From positions 17,552,258-17,616,257 of the forward strand of contig NC_060955.1 of assembly GCF_910589235.1 (NCBI RefSeq): a stretch of 64,000 nt of DNA, written 5' to 3'. Under the pieces are notes generated by a model. It was not told the DNA's origin and did no database searches. It saw only the letters and a program-made list of their open reading frames with translations. The DNA is from Vespa crabro (Eukaryota; Arthropoda; Insecta; Hymenoptera; Vespidae). Shown here piece by piece: positions 39,223-52,400 of the stretch (the first letter of the stretch is position 1; every line of letters starts with the position of its first letter). Position numbers and translations under genes: made by a program.

Positions 39223-41365
39223 AAGCGCTGTAGTGAGAAGCAGCAAGGGGCCACGTCTCTTGCGAACGTGACACATGTTGTTACATCACGTCACCCATTG
39301 TCATCGCGCGCGAGCACCAGAGTACCGCTGAGCCAAGCATGGTTTTGCTCGATGATAGACGAGCTGCTACATGGGGAGCACTAATCGCGTACCACTTGAC
39401 ACCTCAAAAGGAACTTCTTTCTTAAACGCTTCGAGCTCTTTTTGAACGGTTATATTTTCGAATGCGCAAACGATAGGCTTTTTTTCCTTTTTTTTTTTCT
39501 CCGTTCATTTACGGATACATTTATATCTTCCTCTATCGTTTATAAGTATTATTCGTGTTAATCTATAACGATACAGGATAAAAAAATCTGAGATTTTCTA
39601 ATTAAAATCTTTCATTTTCTGTTTTATTCAATATTTATTCATGCGTTATGTTTCTTATTCCCTCTCGAGATTACGGAACGTCATGTTCGCTTTGAATTAC
39701 CCTGACATAGGTATATTTGTACGCGGATAAATTTTATTAATCATCGTCGTATCTCGACGTCACTCAGCTCTCCTTTCTCGTGAACGTAAAGTCACAAAGA
39801 TGGGAAATCTAATTGCTTCGTTCTCTTCGTAGCAATAAGAAATGCATATGTCCGTTTCGTGAGTTTTATACTGATGTTCAAAAAGGCATTTAAACTTATT
39901 TTAAGTTCGTTTATTGTCATGTCATTGACTTAAACTCATTTGCCATGCTTGACATTTTTCAACGAGTGAAATGAAATATTTTTAATTAGTATTGTCTATT
40001 AAAATTCACATAAAAAAGATCTTTGTTCTTTATGACTATCGTTTTTTGTTTTCTTTTTTTTTTGGCTCTGTTTTTCTCACTACTAACGCCTACGTGATTT
40101 ATCTATATATCCCATAGTTCAGGTATCTAAATAATAAATGCCATGGCACGATTCGGTCCTTATCAATTTTTCCCAGTGTTTGCAATGCATTGAAAACGCG
40201 CACGCGCATTCTCAGGGGTTGGATTTGTACCTACCCTCACTCTCGATCACTCCCCATTCCAATCTTGCGCATTACGAGAAGATATCGGTGGACTCCGATA
40301 GTCCTTTGTGTATATTACAAATCGAAGATCTATGAGTAAACAGAATGATTAACTATCATCGTTCGATCATTTTACATCTTCAGTTATATGAATATTGAAA
40401 TTTCAGTAATTATAAAATCTCTTCTATAATTTATTTTATTTTTGCATGTATAATTTAACGATATAACATTTTTTTGATTTAGTGAGATTAATTCATTCAT
40501 TTGAAAAATAAATAATTAATTATTCTACGTAATTATTTATCATGCAAAACATACGCTCATCCCATTTAATCAATAATTTGGTTTCGCCGAATATTTACTC
40601 TTCTCACATCGATCTGACGTTTATGGTCCTATGAGAGATTCGAAACGGCTTACATTCCCGTAATTGAGTTTTGACGGGCTAGGAATACGTGTAGCACCCT
40701 AATGTCATCGCTAGTAGTCTTTACGTTAGTATCCGACGGACTATTGAAGATCACACAAGTACATGTTAGGATGTCCTTTTTTTCACGATTCGTTGATTCG
40801 TTTTGACGTCTATTACTTCATCCTATCGTTCGTGTCCTTACACTTTCTAAGTTCGGGAATAATGTGACGTCGTTTCGCAAGATGAAATTAGTATTCAGAA
40901 ATTGACTTGGAGCAAATTATTTATTTGTTTTGCATATCCGATTTAGTTATAAAATGATAGAAAATGTTCTTGAAATTAACGACGAATAACTTTATTAAGA
41001 ATGACAATTTTCGAAACGGTATAACGTCATTAACACCTTCGAGACAAAATATTTATTTATTATATGAATATTAATAAATTGATTTAAATGCGATAAGACG
41101 AGACATTATTTCTTTTTTGTTTTTTTTTCACGATAGAATCAACGATAGAAAATATCCTTAATTAGGAAGTAACGAAGTAAGCTGATTATCTTGAGAATAA
41201 TTCGATTTGCAAGGCGCGAGGATATCTCGAGCATCTTCGATGCGTCCTCGTTAAAAGGGAAAAATGGAAGGGCCTGTTAGATTACGGAACGGTAAATTGG
41301 GGATCCTCGAGGACAGGCTCTTTCAGTCTTGCGCGCGCACACACACCCTTTCTTCTTGTCTCCCT

Positions 41366-41373
41366 TTTCTCTT

Positions 41374-41408
<35 letters not shown>

Positions 41409-41409
41409 T

Positions 41410-41457
<48 letters not shown>

Positions 41458-41475
41458 TCCCTGTTTCTTTCTTTC
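41366..41475. repeat. (CT)n, (CTAT)n, (CT)n compound tract
   Basis: Two CT arrays flank a short CTAT array; about 110 bases in all. Confidence 0.9.
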
Positions 41476-42801
41476 CCTTTTGCCAACGGGTTGTTGTTCG
41501 CGACTCGTTCGAAGAGCGCAAGTCCGCGAGGTCCTGGGATCGATTCTCAACTCAGCAGGAGGCTCCTCCTACCACGACGGCCATCTTGCGAACGGCACTG
41601 GTCTCATTATATCACATCACACTTCACTGCATCCAGGTTACATACTTACAGTCATGCGGTTGCATACTCATTGGAATATTTTTATTTTTCTTTTTCTTTT
41701 TCTTTTTTTTTTCGAAATATTACCTACCTTCTTAATATCATTCCGTTGTAATGTCATTCACAAAAATAATCTTTTGAATTTTATTATCGTAAAATCCTTG
41801 AAATAATTGAATTATTTATTTTACGGATTTCTCGTTAAAGAATTTATTCATTTATCATTAAAAGTTTTTTTTTTCGAAATCGATAATATGTATTTAGAAG
41901 AAAAATAATTTTTTTGTTTTTTTTTTTAACAGCCTAATTTTATTCAGAATTTATCTGAAAAATAAATTAATCTCGTCAAGAGAATATCAATGGTGCAAAT
42001 TTGATTTTATCGTTTTATAATAAATCATTTTGGTATCGAAAATAAACTATTATTTTGTCGTCTATAAATTTTCTACCGACCTTGTAATTTGATCTTGGAA
42101 TATGAATAATAATTAGTTTTATAGCTCTCGTTTATATTTATTTGTTGTATGATTTGTTGTATAATACTCGAGAGTACATATCTATAACTATTTTAACTGT
42201 TTGGAAAAAATTTTATTTGAAATAAAAGTATAATATGGAGATACAGGAAATTGGTGGTCTATACAGCTCGATTTATATTTCATGTAATACCTACACTGTA
42301 CACTATCACGATAGTTTAACATATCATAATTAATAGAATTCTCTTTAATGAGGCACTAAATAAACGGACAATTTATTTCTTTCACCATCGTTTTCTAATA
42401 CGTTCATAATACACCTGCGTTGAAATTGATTAACGAATGGCTTCCGGTTGGGTTTCGAAAGATCAGTGTATACTTATCTGATACAATTATAAAAATTTTT
42501 AGACTACGACGACAACTTCTTTACGATCAAAGTTTAATCTTACCACAGTATATTAAGCTTTATAAGAAGCGATTAATATAATTGATTAATTCGTATTATC
42601 GATATACGACAGCAAAATTGAAAGACAAAGTTTCTTTCATTAGTACAAACCCGTTATCTTTCAAATATTTTACATGTCGAAAATGACATCGAAGAAAGGT
42701 GAATTTTATTTATATTTGTTCTTTCATCCAAATAAAATAATATTTAATATAATGAATATTTATTATGATCAATGATTTATCTTTTTCTAATAATATTTTA
42801 G

Positions 42802-42919
42802 GTATTGAAATACTGTGACCACCTACACGGAAAATGGTACTTCTCCGAGGTCCGAGCTATCTTCTCTCGTCGTTATCTCCTACAAAACGTAGCAATCGAG
42901 ATCTTCCTCGCGAGCAGAA
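42802..42919 (+). CDS. rg: rugose exon 1 of the visible set (PH-like domain)
   Basis: Begins after a TTTTAG acceptor in phase 0 and ends AGA A before GTGAGT (39 codons plus 1 base). It encodes VLKYCDHLHGKWYFSEVRAI and the following YLLQN...EIFLASR block, a stretch strongly conserved in NBEA, LRBA and rugose just before the BEACH domain. The preceding exon of the family, ending near an acidic segment of the PH-like domain, was not found upstream in the window. Confidence 0.95.
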
Positions 42920-43517
42920 GTGAGTATTCGAAGCAGAGAATAATTCTTTTCTTTTTTTTTTCACTCTTTTTTCTTTTTCTCTCTTTCCTCTTTTCCCCCT
43001 TCCTATCTTTTGTTATACTTTCAACGCTATATAACAGGGTCCAACGAGATCTCCGAAATGGAATCGAGAAAGAGGCGCATTCCTTTTCTTGCTCCTACCG
43101 AGTCCGTTCTGCGTTATTTCACACGCGACGCGATCTAATCCCACGACGAGTGCCGACGACGGAATTCTGGGCTCGCCGTTAGGTGTGCGACCCCTTCGCA
43201 GTTTTTACACAATAAATATCCTTACCGACCTCGTGGTATGTCTTTTTCTAAGATCGATTTATTACAAGCTCGAAGATTTCTCGGCGATTTAACAACACAC
43301 CTGCTTTACGATCCAAACGAAAAAATCATTTTTTCTTTTTTTTTTTTTTTTTTTTAATTTTTATTTTAAATACGTTCAATCAATCGAACGAATCTATTTC
43401 TGGGACGAAAAGGAGATCGAGTAATAAAAATAAGTCGAGTATTAAAAAATTTTTTTTTAATGCGATCATAATACCTATTTAACTGAGAATAAGATAAAAA
43501 GATAGAATGAGAGAGAA

Positions 43518-43566
<49 letters not shown>

Positions 43567-45423
43567 CTTAGTGTAGGTGAGTCGTGTTGTACCTGCCGAT
43601 CCTGCTGGGACTACCCCGCTGATTATTTTTACGGAGCGCAGATAAATTCTCGAGTGTCGTCCGATTCTAATCTGATCTTTCGGAGTTTCGATGCGTCGTG
43701 AAACTTTAAGCGGTGGAATGTCATCCTTAGCGAGGTGGAAACCTCGGTGGTTCGTTAAAAAATCACTGGAAAGACGCGTTCGTTAAGACGAGAAAGAGGG
43801 AGAAGAGAGGATGAGAGGGTAAGAGGTAAGAAAAAGAAAAAGAATTAGATGCTGGGTGCCTCTGGTTGGATCTCGCGATAAATCGTCGAATAATAAAAAA
43901 AAAAAAAAAAAAATAAGTTACTTTATACATCGAGTATTACCCTTACGGTAAGGGTATGGATTTGAAACGTTTAACGGCACGCTTGGAATCACGTATTCTA
44001 GAAAGAAAGAAATAAAATGTAATATTACGTACGATTACAGCTTCGCGACACGCCATCTCGTCGTGATCGTCTTCTCGAAGAGAACATCTCGCGTCGGATT
44101 TTGTCTTTCTTTTTTATATATTTTTTTTTTTATACTTTTTTTTATTTTTTTTTTATATTCCTCCTCTCCTTTCGTTCTTGGATCCTCATATACACGATCC
44201 TTAGCAACGGTGTAATTAATTAACGCGCGAGAGAGACGAGGTAGGCTCGCATTAAACTAACGATTATTTGCGTATTCGTTCGGCCGATTAAGTTTCTTGA
44301 TGGAGGATGCATTCGATATTCGTACGGATATAATCACGATCATGCCGACAAAGATAGTGCGAAGGGATCTAGTTCGTTATTAATTAACCGATAGTTTTGG
44401 TTTGTTAATTTTAATAAATATTCGTAGAAATAGAAACGGTTATAGGAATTTTGTATCTTTTTCGATATGTTAGGTAGATGAAATTCGAAAATTTAAATAT
44501 TTTTTATTTATTTATTTTTTTTTTCAAGTGCATAACGAAATTTAATTGTACAATAAGACTTGTTTTGTCTAACCTTCGCTTCCTTTTGAGTTCATCCCTT
44601 CCATTCTAAACTTCTCTTTGTCTCTTAATTAAAGTCATCTTTTATCTCTTATTTTAGCACATCCACTGACTCATAAATTAGTAGTAGGTATTTATGGTAA
44701 CTGTCTAATAAAACGTTACCTTTGAACTCCCGAGGGAGATGGCCGGCGTAAGCGAAACGGTTCAAACGAAACCCTCTTCTAGTCCCTCTTGCATGTTCCT
44801 ATGAAGTAAAATGTTGCTCAATATGATTAACATTTTGCTTGCACCATTAATATCTTTATCGTATTAAGAACATAGATAGAAAGAGGAAAATTTATTTCAA
44901 ATATTTATTCAACAAGATTGAAATGTTTTGACTTTTGTTAAGATGGATGATATTATTCCAAGAAATATTTCTGTCGTAATATTATCCTATAGATAACTTT
45001 GTAACGATATCGATCAATGATATTATATATCATCGTAAAGGTTAAGAAAATTTATTGACGATATAACGAAGATCAAAAAATATAAATATCCTATATATAT
45101 ATATATATATATTCAAAGAAATCATCAACGAAGAGATTTCGTCCCGATCTATTCGTCTGCCTGTTGAAACTATGCCGCCCCAACTATAATCCTCGGTTTA
45201 ACGCCTTTTTGTCAACAGCATCGATCCTTTTCGCGTTCCCGGATCAGGCGACGGTGAAAAAGGTGATCAAGGCGCTACCGCGAGTCGGCGTTGGCATCAA
45301 ATACGGGATTCCGCAGACTAGGTGAGTACCAAAGGCCACACGAGCAAATAGAGCGAGAGAGAGAAAGAAAGAGAGAGAGGGAGAGATAGATAGATAGAGA
45401 TAGAGAGAAAAAAGAGAGAAAAA

Positions 45424-45467
<44 letters not shown>

Positions 45468-46185
45468 TCTCGTTTCAGAAACGAAGACTCCTTTTGTAGC
45501 CCAGTCTCCAAGTTTCTCCGCCGATCTCCGGCTGATCTTTCGTTGGATATCGTCGGCCACGTCGTGTGGAATGAACACGCTCGATGCATTCCTTCTTTCC
45601 TTTGTCTCTCTTCTCTTTTCTCTCTCTTTCTCTCTTTTTTTTCTCTCTCTCTCTTTCTCTCTGTCTTTCTCTCTATCTCTCTCTTTGTCTCTCTTTTTCT
45701 CAGAGGGACACTCTAACTCAGGGACGGATTAAATCTTTGAACGTAGATCGTTCTTTCGACCATGCTTCCTCAATTTATAGCGTTTCTCCTTTCACATAAA
45801 AACAAGAAGTTACCAGCGAACGGATCGATTCGATATGATCGAGAAAGGGACTACTTATGTTTCCTAATAGATTAAAAATTTTAAACTCACTGATCACGTT
45901 TAAAGAGGAATCTTTTTTTTTTTACGGATCATTAGTCACGTTCTCGTTGTTTTCTATTATCAATTAAATATTAATTTAACTAAGTAAATACATTTGTCAA
46001 ATGTCAAGTATTTTATGAGATTTTATAAATATTTATTTATTTATTTATTTTTTTTTTTATAAACGATCCTGAATTTACGCAAACCGAAAGATTATAAAAT
46101 CATTTCGTAAGAAAGATCCCCGTTCGAAGGTGTACGATATCCGATGTTGTTGATTCGTTCGATAAGTAAAAAGGCTCTACCAGCT

Positions 46186-46226
<41 letters not shown>

Positions 46227-48019
46227 TTGTCGCAAGCATCTCGAAGAGAACTTGAAAGCTACGATATGCCTATATTCTACCCCTTCTTTCTTCGATCTCT
46301 TAAAGAAGGAGGAAGAAATACGGATGGATAAAGAGAGAGAGAAAGAGAGAGAGGAAGAGAAAGGGAAGCAAACAGCGGCGAGAACAGAGGTTCGCGTATC
46401 CGCATTTCGGGCCATCCATTAAGCCCTCTTACGTACGGGAGAAGTAAAGTAAAAGAAAACGAAGACGAAGACGAAGACGAAGACGAAGACGAAGACGAAG
46501 ACGAAGACGAAGAAGAAGAAGAAGAAGAAGAGAAGAAGGAGTAGAAGGTGGAGAAGGAGGAGAAGGAGGAGAAAGAGGGAGAACACAAGAAGAAGAAAGG
46601 CTTTGAATCGGCGAGAAGGATACGCCGAACCATAAATATACGGCAAAGTCCTTACGTCCGACATCTGATTCAAGCTCTCTCTTTCTCTATTTCTCTCTCT
46701 CTTTTTCTCTCTCTCTTTCTCTCTTTCTCTTAACTCTTCACATCCTCGTTGAAAAAGGAGAAACAATGAAAGTCGCTATATAAAATCGGTGCCATGACGC
46801 TCTCTCGACTTGTATCCCGACGATCCTTCTTTACGGGAAACTGGATGAGAACGACCGAGAGAGAGAGAAAGAGAGAGAGAGAAAGAAAGAGAAAAACGAA
46901 GGGAGCAAGAAAAAGAAAAAGGGAAAAAGAAAAAAAGAGAAGAACGAGTAAAAGAAGAAAAAAAAAAAGAAAGAAAGGAGAAACCACGACGATCTTTTCT
47001 TCTTCCGTATCGCGAGAGAGGATCGTCGAAGGAATGCCGAACGCAGGCCGTATAATGAAAACGTTATATCGCGCATTCGCGAGGAGCTTTTTTGCGGCTT
47101 ATCGATTGGATCTGGATCGTGCTTAGCATCGGGGCTACTTCGCGAGGAAAGATAGATAGAGAAGGAAAGAGAGAAGGAATTTTGTCCTTTCGATCGTTTT
47201 TAAAAGTAAATCCTTACCTTTTATGGTTATCGTAACTGGAAGGACCGACATAAGAAAAAAGAAAAAAAAAAAAAAATAAAATAAAATAAAAAGAACAAAA
47301 GAAATACGTTTTTTAATGATCCATTTTTTTTCCTTTTTTTCATTTATTCATTTTCCGTCGAACGATCACGGATTCGATTGTAATTTCGAAATTTTCAAAA
47401 GAATTCCGTTTATGACGGAAAGACGTCCGCAAATTTTTCTATTTACAATGAATTTATCGATTGGTGGAACATATTATTAATGACAATCTTAATAAAAATA
47501 AGATAAATAGATATTATTTTTGTCCTGATCAACGTTACATGATAATTACACGTCTTGGAATCAGTCGTAAAAGTTAATTTACTCAGCAGGTTAGAGACAA
47601 ACTCGTTAGGAGTTTCTTGTTTTGAAATGCGTATATCGTACTTCGTCGCGGTATTTATTAAAATATATCCCGTATCTATTAGCTTGCTTTATTCTTATCG
47701 CTTTGTAAGATTGTTCGATTTTAAACGATTGTAAAATTAATCTTTTGGTTGTGTTCATTTTAGGAGAGCATCAATGATGTCGCCAAGACAGCTTATGAGA
47801 AGTTCCAACATGACGCAGAAATGGCAGCGTCGAGAGATTTCGAACTTCGAATATTTAATGTTCTTAAATACGATTGCTGGTAAGTAAAATCATTAACGAT
47901 TACGCATTTGATTGAATCATAAAAATATTTTCTCAAGAAAAAGAAGCGATTTATTTATCGATCGTGTAAGCGGAAAATGTTACGAATTGAATAGCAAACA
48001 TTGGTATTGATGTTCTCGT

Positions 48020-48070
<51 letters not shown>

Positions 48071-48996
48071 GAAAAGAAGAAAGAAAGAGAAAAAGAAGTA
48101 TAGAAAAGAGAATAGAAAAGGAGAGAGGGAAGCAGAGTCGAGCTTTTTATGGCTGCGCACGGGCGGATGGAGTCTGTCGTTGCGCATTAGGGATGTTCTC
48201 AATCAGCCCTGTGTTCCTTTAGCTACCCCATGCGAGTAATCCCTATGTCGTGGGCCTTGGTAATCCTCTCCCTAGGGACACACCGACTCTCTTCTTCCGT
48301 CTCGGTTTCTCCGCGGCGACCCTCCAAGCGGGTTTTCGATGCCGCTTCTTTGTTTCTCTTTGGTTTTAATATCGGCTTCCCTCGATGCGGTAGTCGAAAT
48401 CACGAAACTCGAGACGTTGCCCTGGAGGTGGTTTGACCTTCGTGTTACCCCTTTTCTCATACCACCTTCGTTTTCTAAGGAGGGATTAATATTTTTCGAG
48501 GGATATGCGATCGAATGATGAAAGATTTTATTTTCAATTTATTTTGTTCATCATATAGTTTATCATTTCATTTTTCATTTCATTTAATCTTATTCCAATG
48601 AAATTTTAATAACAGTGCTCGTAAAATTATAGAAAGATATTTAATATCGAATTCGATCGAACGGTTAAATGCATTTTCGAGACAAAAAAAATAAAAAGAA
48701 AACGAAAGAAAAAAGAATAAGTTTTCGATCTTACACGATCGGAAGGTATACCTACATTCTTATAGAGTTAACGAGCGAACACGAAAGAACAAGAATCGGG
48801 GCATAAAGTTTCTGTTCGCCCACGCTATGCCACGCTTTCTTAATGACGGCGATGATCACGGATGGGTAATTATTCGTATTTCGGCGTGCGAAAGCCAATG
48901 CCCAGAGGGTGGCCCCTGTCGCTATTTACGAGCGTTATATATTAATTGCACGAATAAATAGCACGCGTTACAAGATGATGTACGAAGAAAAAGAAC

Positions 48997-49042
<46 letters not shown>

Positions 49043-49378
49043 AAGAGAGAGAAAGAGAGAGAGAAAGAATGACGAGAGTCCTTTTGGAAGACCGCCATTT
49101 GCATCCTCGATTCTTTCATATTCTTATGAACAACGCTAAACGCGGGGATCTCATGTTATACGACTCTCTTCGTATTGGTTTGTTTGTTTCGAATTAATTA
49201 AGGTAAGGATCAGACGTAAATTTGACGGTGACGCTAGCCTTCCTTCGGTGTGGCAAGGAAAGTCGAGTCGAGTCAGTCAGGTTAAGCTTGGATACAAGGT
49301 GGCCCAGAATTTTGAGACGCAAGAAAATAGTGTCAGCTTTAGAGAGAAAATTTATGTAAAAAATATTTGTTTTTTTGC

Positions 49379-49429
<51 letters not shown>

Positions 49430-52400
49430 CTCAGAAATTCTTATGGAATGTCGAAGATGCAACGTGACAAGTTGAAAGATCGAACGATTTTGACAAATTT
49501 TGAAAGTGAAAAAATATATTATTTTTCGATATATAGATAAGTCAGTTCATTGACGATTTTTTTTCCGTTGCTTCATTCTTTTTTCTTTATCTTTGAAAAA
49601 CATATACACGCTTGACTAAATCTTAACACCGGATGGTTAAGAACGAGCTTGTCTCTTTCGTCGCGTATCGTACTTATTATAACGTCGCCTTGTCGCGCGT
49701 TGAAACGAGCGAGGAAAGGATAAAAAGAAAAAAGATAAGGAACGAAATAAAAAGGTGATAGGTATTCATATATTATGCAGGATGTTTCAAAAAAAGTCGA
49801 TTAAGTCAACGAAGCTTTTATCAAACTTTATAGAACCTTTCTAGAACCTTTCTAGAACCTTTTTAGAGTTTACAATTTTATCTTTATTAGCAATTAACAT
49901 GTTTAATTGCGAAACAGGATAACTCATTATCGATAATCATATATGTATAAAAAAAAAAGCAAAACAAAACAAAATAATAAACTAGATATATCACATAGTA
50001 GAATTTATAATGCAATGAATGAATGGTAAATGATAAATGGTCGTAGATCGAAGTGTTATAATCAAATGTAAATTGATGAAAATGAAAAATGTATCGCACT
50101 GTAAATATCTCGTCGTTCCTAATTTAGTGAAATTTCAAATATGAAAAGCAAGAGGGCATGGATATAGAAAAGAAGAAGAGATACGTAAAAAGAAGGAAGA
50201 GAGGTGGAAGGACTCGAGTGCGAATCCAAGGAGGGAGTTAAGCGCGAAGGCGGAGGGCAAAGGGACATTCCGCTTGTCGCGAGGAGTTCCGAGAGCACTC
50301 GCTCACGGCGACGCTACCATTAATAATGACTTTGATGCATAACGCGACCGTGCTATTATTCAAGCCGCCGTCCTCGTCTCTCGGTCCGAGTTCTCTTCCT
50401 GCGGACCTCCACAACCCTCTTCTCTTTCTCTTTCTTTTTTTCTTTCTCTTTCTCTTTCTCCCTCATGGACTTGTCTCACGATTTACGGCGCATTGTAGTG
50501 ACGACGGGACGCGCCTGTCTTTCGCGGTTGTAACTTCGAAGCCGCGAAAAATTCCTTTTATTCTATTCTATCCTATTTTCTCATCGTCTTCTTTATCTTT
50601 TCCATTTTTTTTTTTCTTTTTATATTTTACTGTTTAACGTTCAATTTTACTATCTCTTTTAGCGAACTTGTTATCAATTGAATGTCTAAGCGTAATGTGT
50701 AGATATGTATGTGTATAGAATAGTTATAGAATAGATTTATAATCATTGATTAAGTTCGATACTTATTAGTTCTAACCGAAATGAAATTCTCTTCTCAAAA
50801 TGAAACAGCTCATTTCACGAAGCAAAAAGATTTAGGCTGTTCCCAGTGAAACGTTACGTGTCTGACGAGGACTTGCTGACGTGCTTTAATTAGCGACAGG
50901 GAAAGAGATTAGACGAACTGGCAGGAGTAGCTAGCGCGGACTTTTGCCGTCACTAATGCATCTCGGAATGGGATTCCGTCGAGGGGCTCTACTTCTTAAA
51001 GGAGAGGGGGTGCCTGCCGACAATTTCAGGAGCGATTAGCCGTCACGCTCTGAGTTATGCGTTTACTAAACGGAGCACCGTGGCCCATTGAGAGCGAAGA
51101 CTCACTTTTCGTAAAAATAGAGCTGGCCTAGCTATCCTCGTATATCACCCGCGATATTCTCTCTCTCTATCTCTCTATTTCTCTCTCTCTCTTTTCCTTT
51201 TTCTTTCTCTTTCTTTTTTTTTCTTTCTCTTGTTACTACGCGTGCGAGTAGATATGAGAGGGTGGCTCGCGCGTAAGATCGAAGAAAAAACTGGCCCAGT
51301 TATCGTGCTTCTCATTTAAAGCCTCCGACGGTCGTACTTCATCTATTTCTGGGCCTCCTCGGAATGAGATTTAAAAATGAAATCGTCAGTATGAATTACC
51401 TACGTGATCGTTCTCTTTCTTTTTTCTTTTCTTTTTTTCTCATTTGTTTTTCCTTTTTTCTAAGTACGAAAGAAACAATATGTTTCTTCCGGGTTAAAAT
51501 CAATAAAACATCTTTGTTCGTTTATTTCGAATTTATATGAAATTTTTCATTTCAGGTCGAACTTACAACGATTTGAATCAGTATCCAGTCTTTCCTTGGG
51601 TCCTGACGAATTATGAGACCAAGGAACTCGATTTAAGCTTACCTAGCAATTATCGCGATCTGTCGAAGGTAAATTCTTATTTTTCCTGATCTCATATAAA
51701 GTGTTACATATTTTGTATAATATTGTTATTTTTTTCTTTATAGCCAATCGGTGCTTTAAATCCCAGTAGGAGGGCTTATTTCGAAGAACGTTTCCAAAGT
51801 TGGGAACACGACAGTATACCACCGTTCCATTATGGAACGCATTATTCTACAGCAGCGTTTGTTTTGAATTGGATGATACGCGTGGTAAGTTATTATATAT
51901 TTACTCTCAAATTTTTTTTTCCAGATTAATATATATTTGAGAGATTTTTATCATTAAATTCAGAATTAGGGTTTCTGTATATTAGCGAATATCTTTTCTT
52001 CCCGATAACCAGAAAACATTTTACCCGGTTTGATTTTCAAAGAGATTCATAAATTCGTCGAGAACGTTAGGAAGAAAGATTCTAAACTACTGGCGCATCG
52101 CTCTGTCATGACGTTTACGATCTCGCAATTCGATTTACCGATTCTAGAACTTTTGAATGCTGTCCGACGCCCTTTCATTTAACTATCGGCGAAACGAGTA
52201 TTTTGCGATAAGTATCTTGAGATGAGAGACCTCGTCGATTTTCTTATTTCTCATGCCTTTTATCGTTTAATCGGCCATGTCGTAAAGAAATTATGACTTT
52301 ATAGCTCTCTGTTCACAGTTATTCGAGGCGTGTTCAAAGAATTTCACGATCGTTGGAAGACTCTCGAAGAAAGAACATGGGAGCTATTTATTTATAGTCA

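Larger units (their letters stand above)
35901..42801. other. Non-coding part of the rugose intron before the first visible exon
   Basis: No conserved coding block on either strand. It holds the TTTATTCA-type tandem repeat at 36033-36200 and several CT/GA tracts. The stretch 41810-42790 is strongly AT-rich and leads into the acceptor at 42801. Confidence 0.6.
45322..47763 (+). other. rg: rugose intron 2 of the visible set
   Basis: 2442 bp, dominated up to about 46980 by alternating GA and CT arrays and a (GAAGAC)n tract. Opposite-sense purine tracts close together could pair in the RNA. Confidence 0.8.
47880..51555 (+). other. rg: rugose intron 3 of the visible set
   Basis: 3676 bp, GTAAGT to TTTCAG. 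It contains GA tracts at 48025-48064 and 49000-49069, an (AT)n tract at 49384-49425, an 11-base tandem repeat near 49831 and a mixed-composition island at about 50810-51130. Confidence 0.8.

Noticed and set aside
41500..41600. A sequence with GGGATCGATTCTC, vaguely like a tRNA box B
   Set aside because: No cloverleaf or box A could be placed; not a tRNA gene.
42805..43182. A 125-residue gene starting YCDHLHGKW
   Set aside because: Only the part up to 42919 is conserved. A GTGAGT donor follows and the next exon at 45219 continues the frame, so the rest is intron.
49780..49800. CAGGATGTTTCAAAAAA word resembling the end of some insect transposons
   Set aside because: No matching inverted end, target duplication or transposase frame nearby.
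49831..49866. Three tandem copies of an 11-base TTTCTAGAACC unit
   Set aside because: Too few units to be more than a small local duplication.
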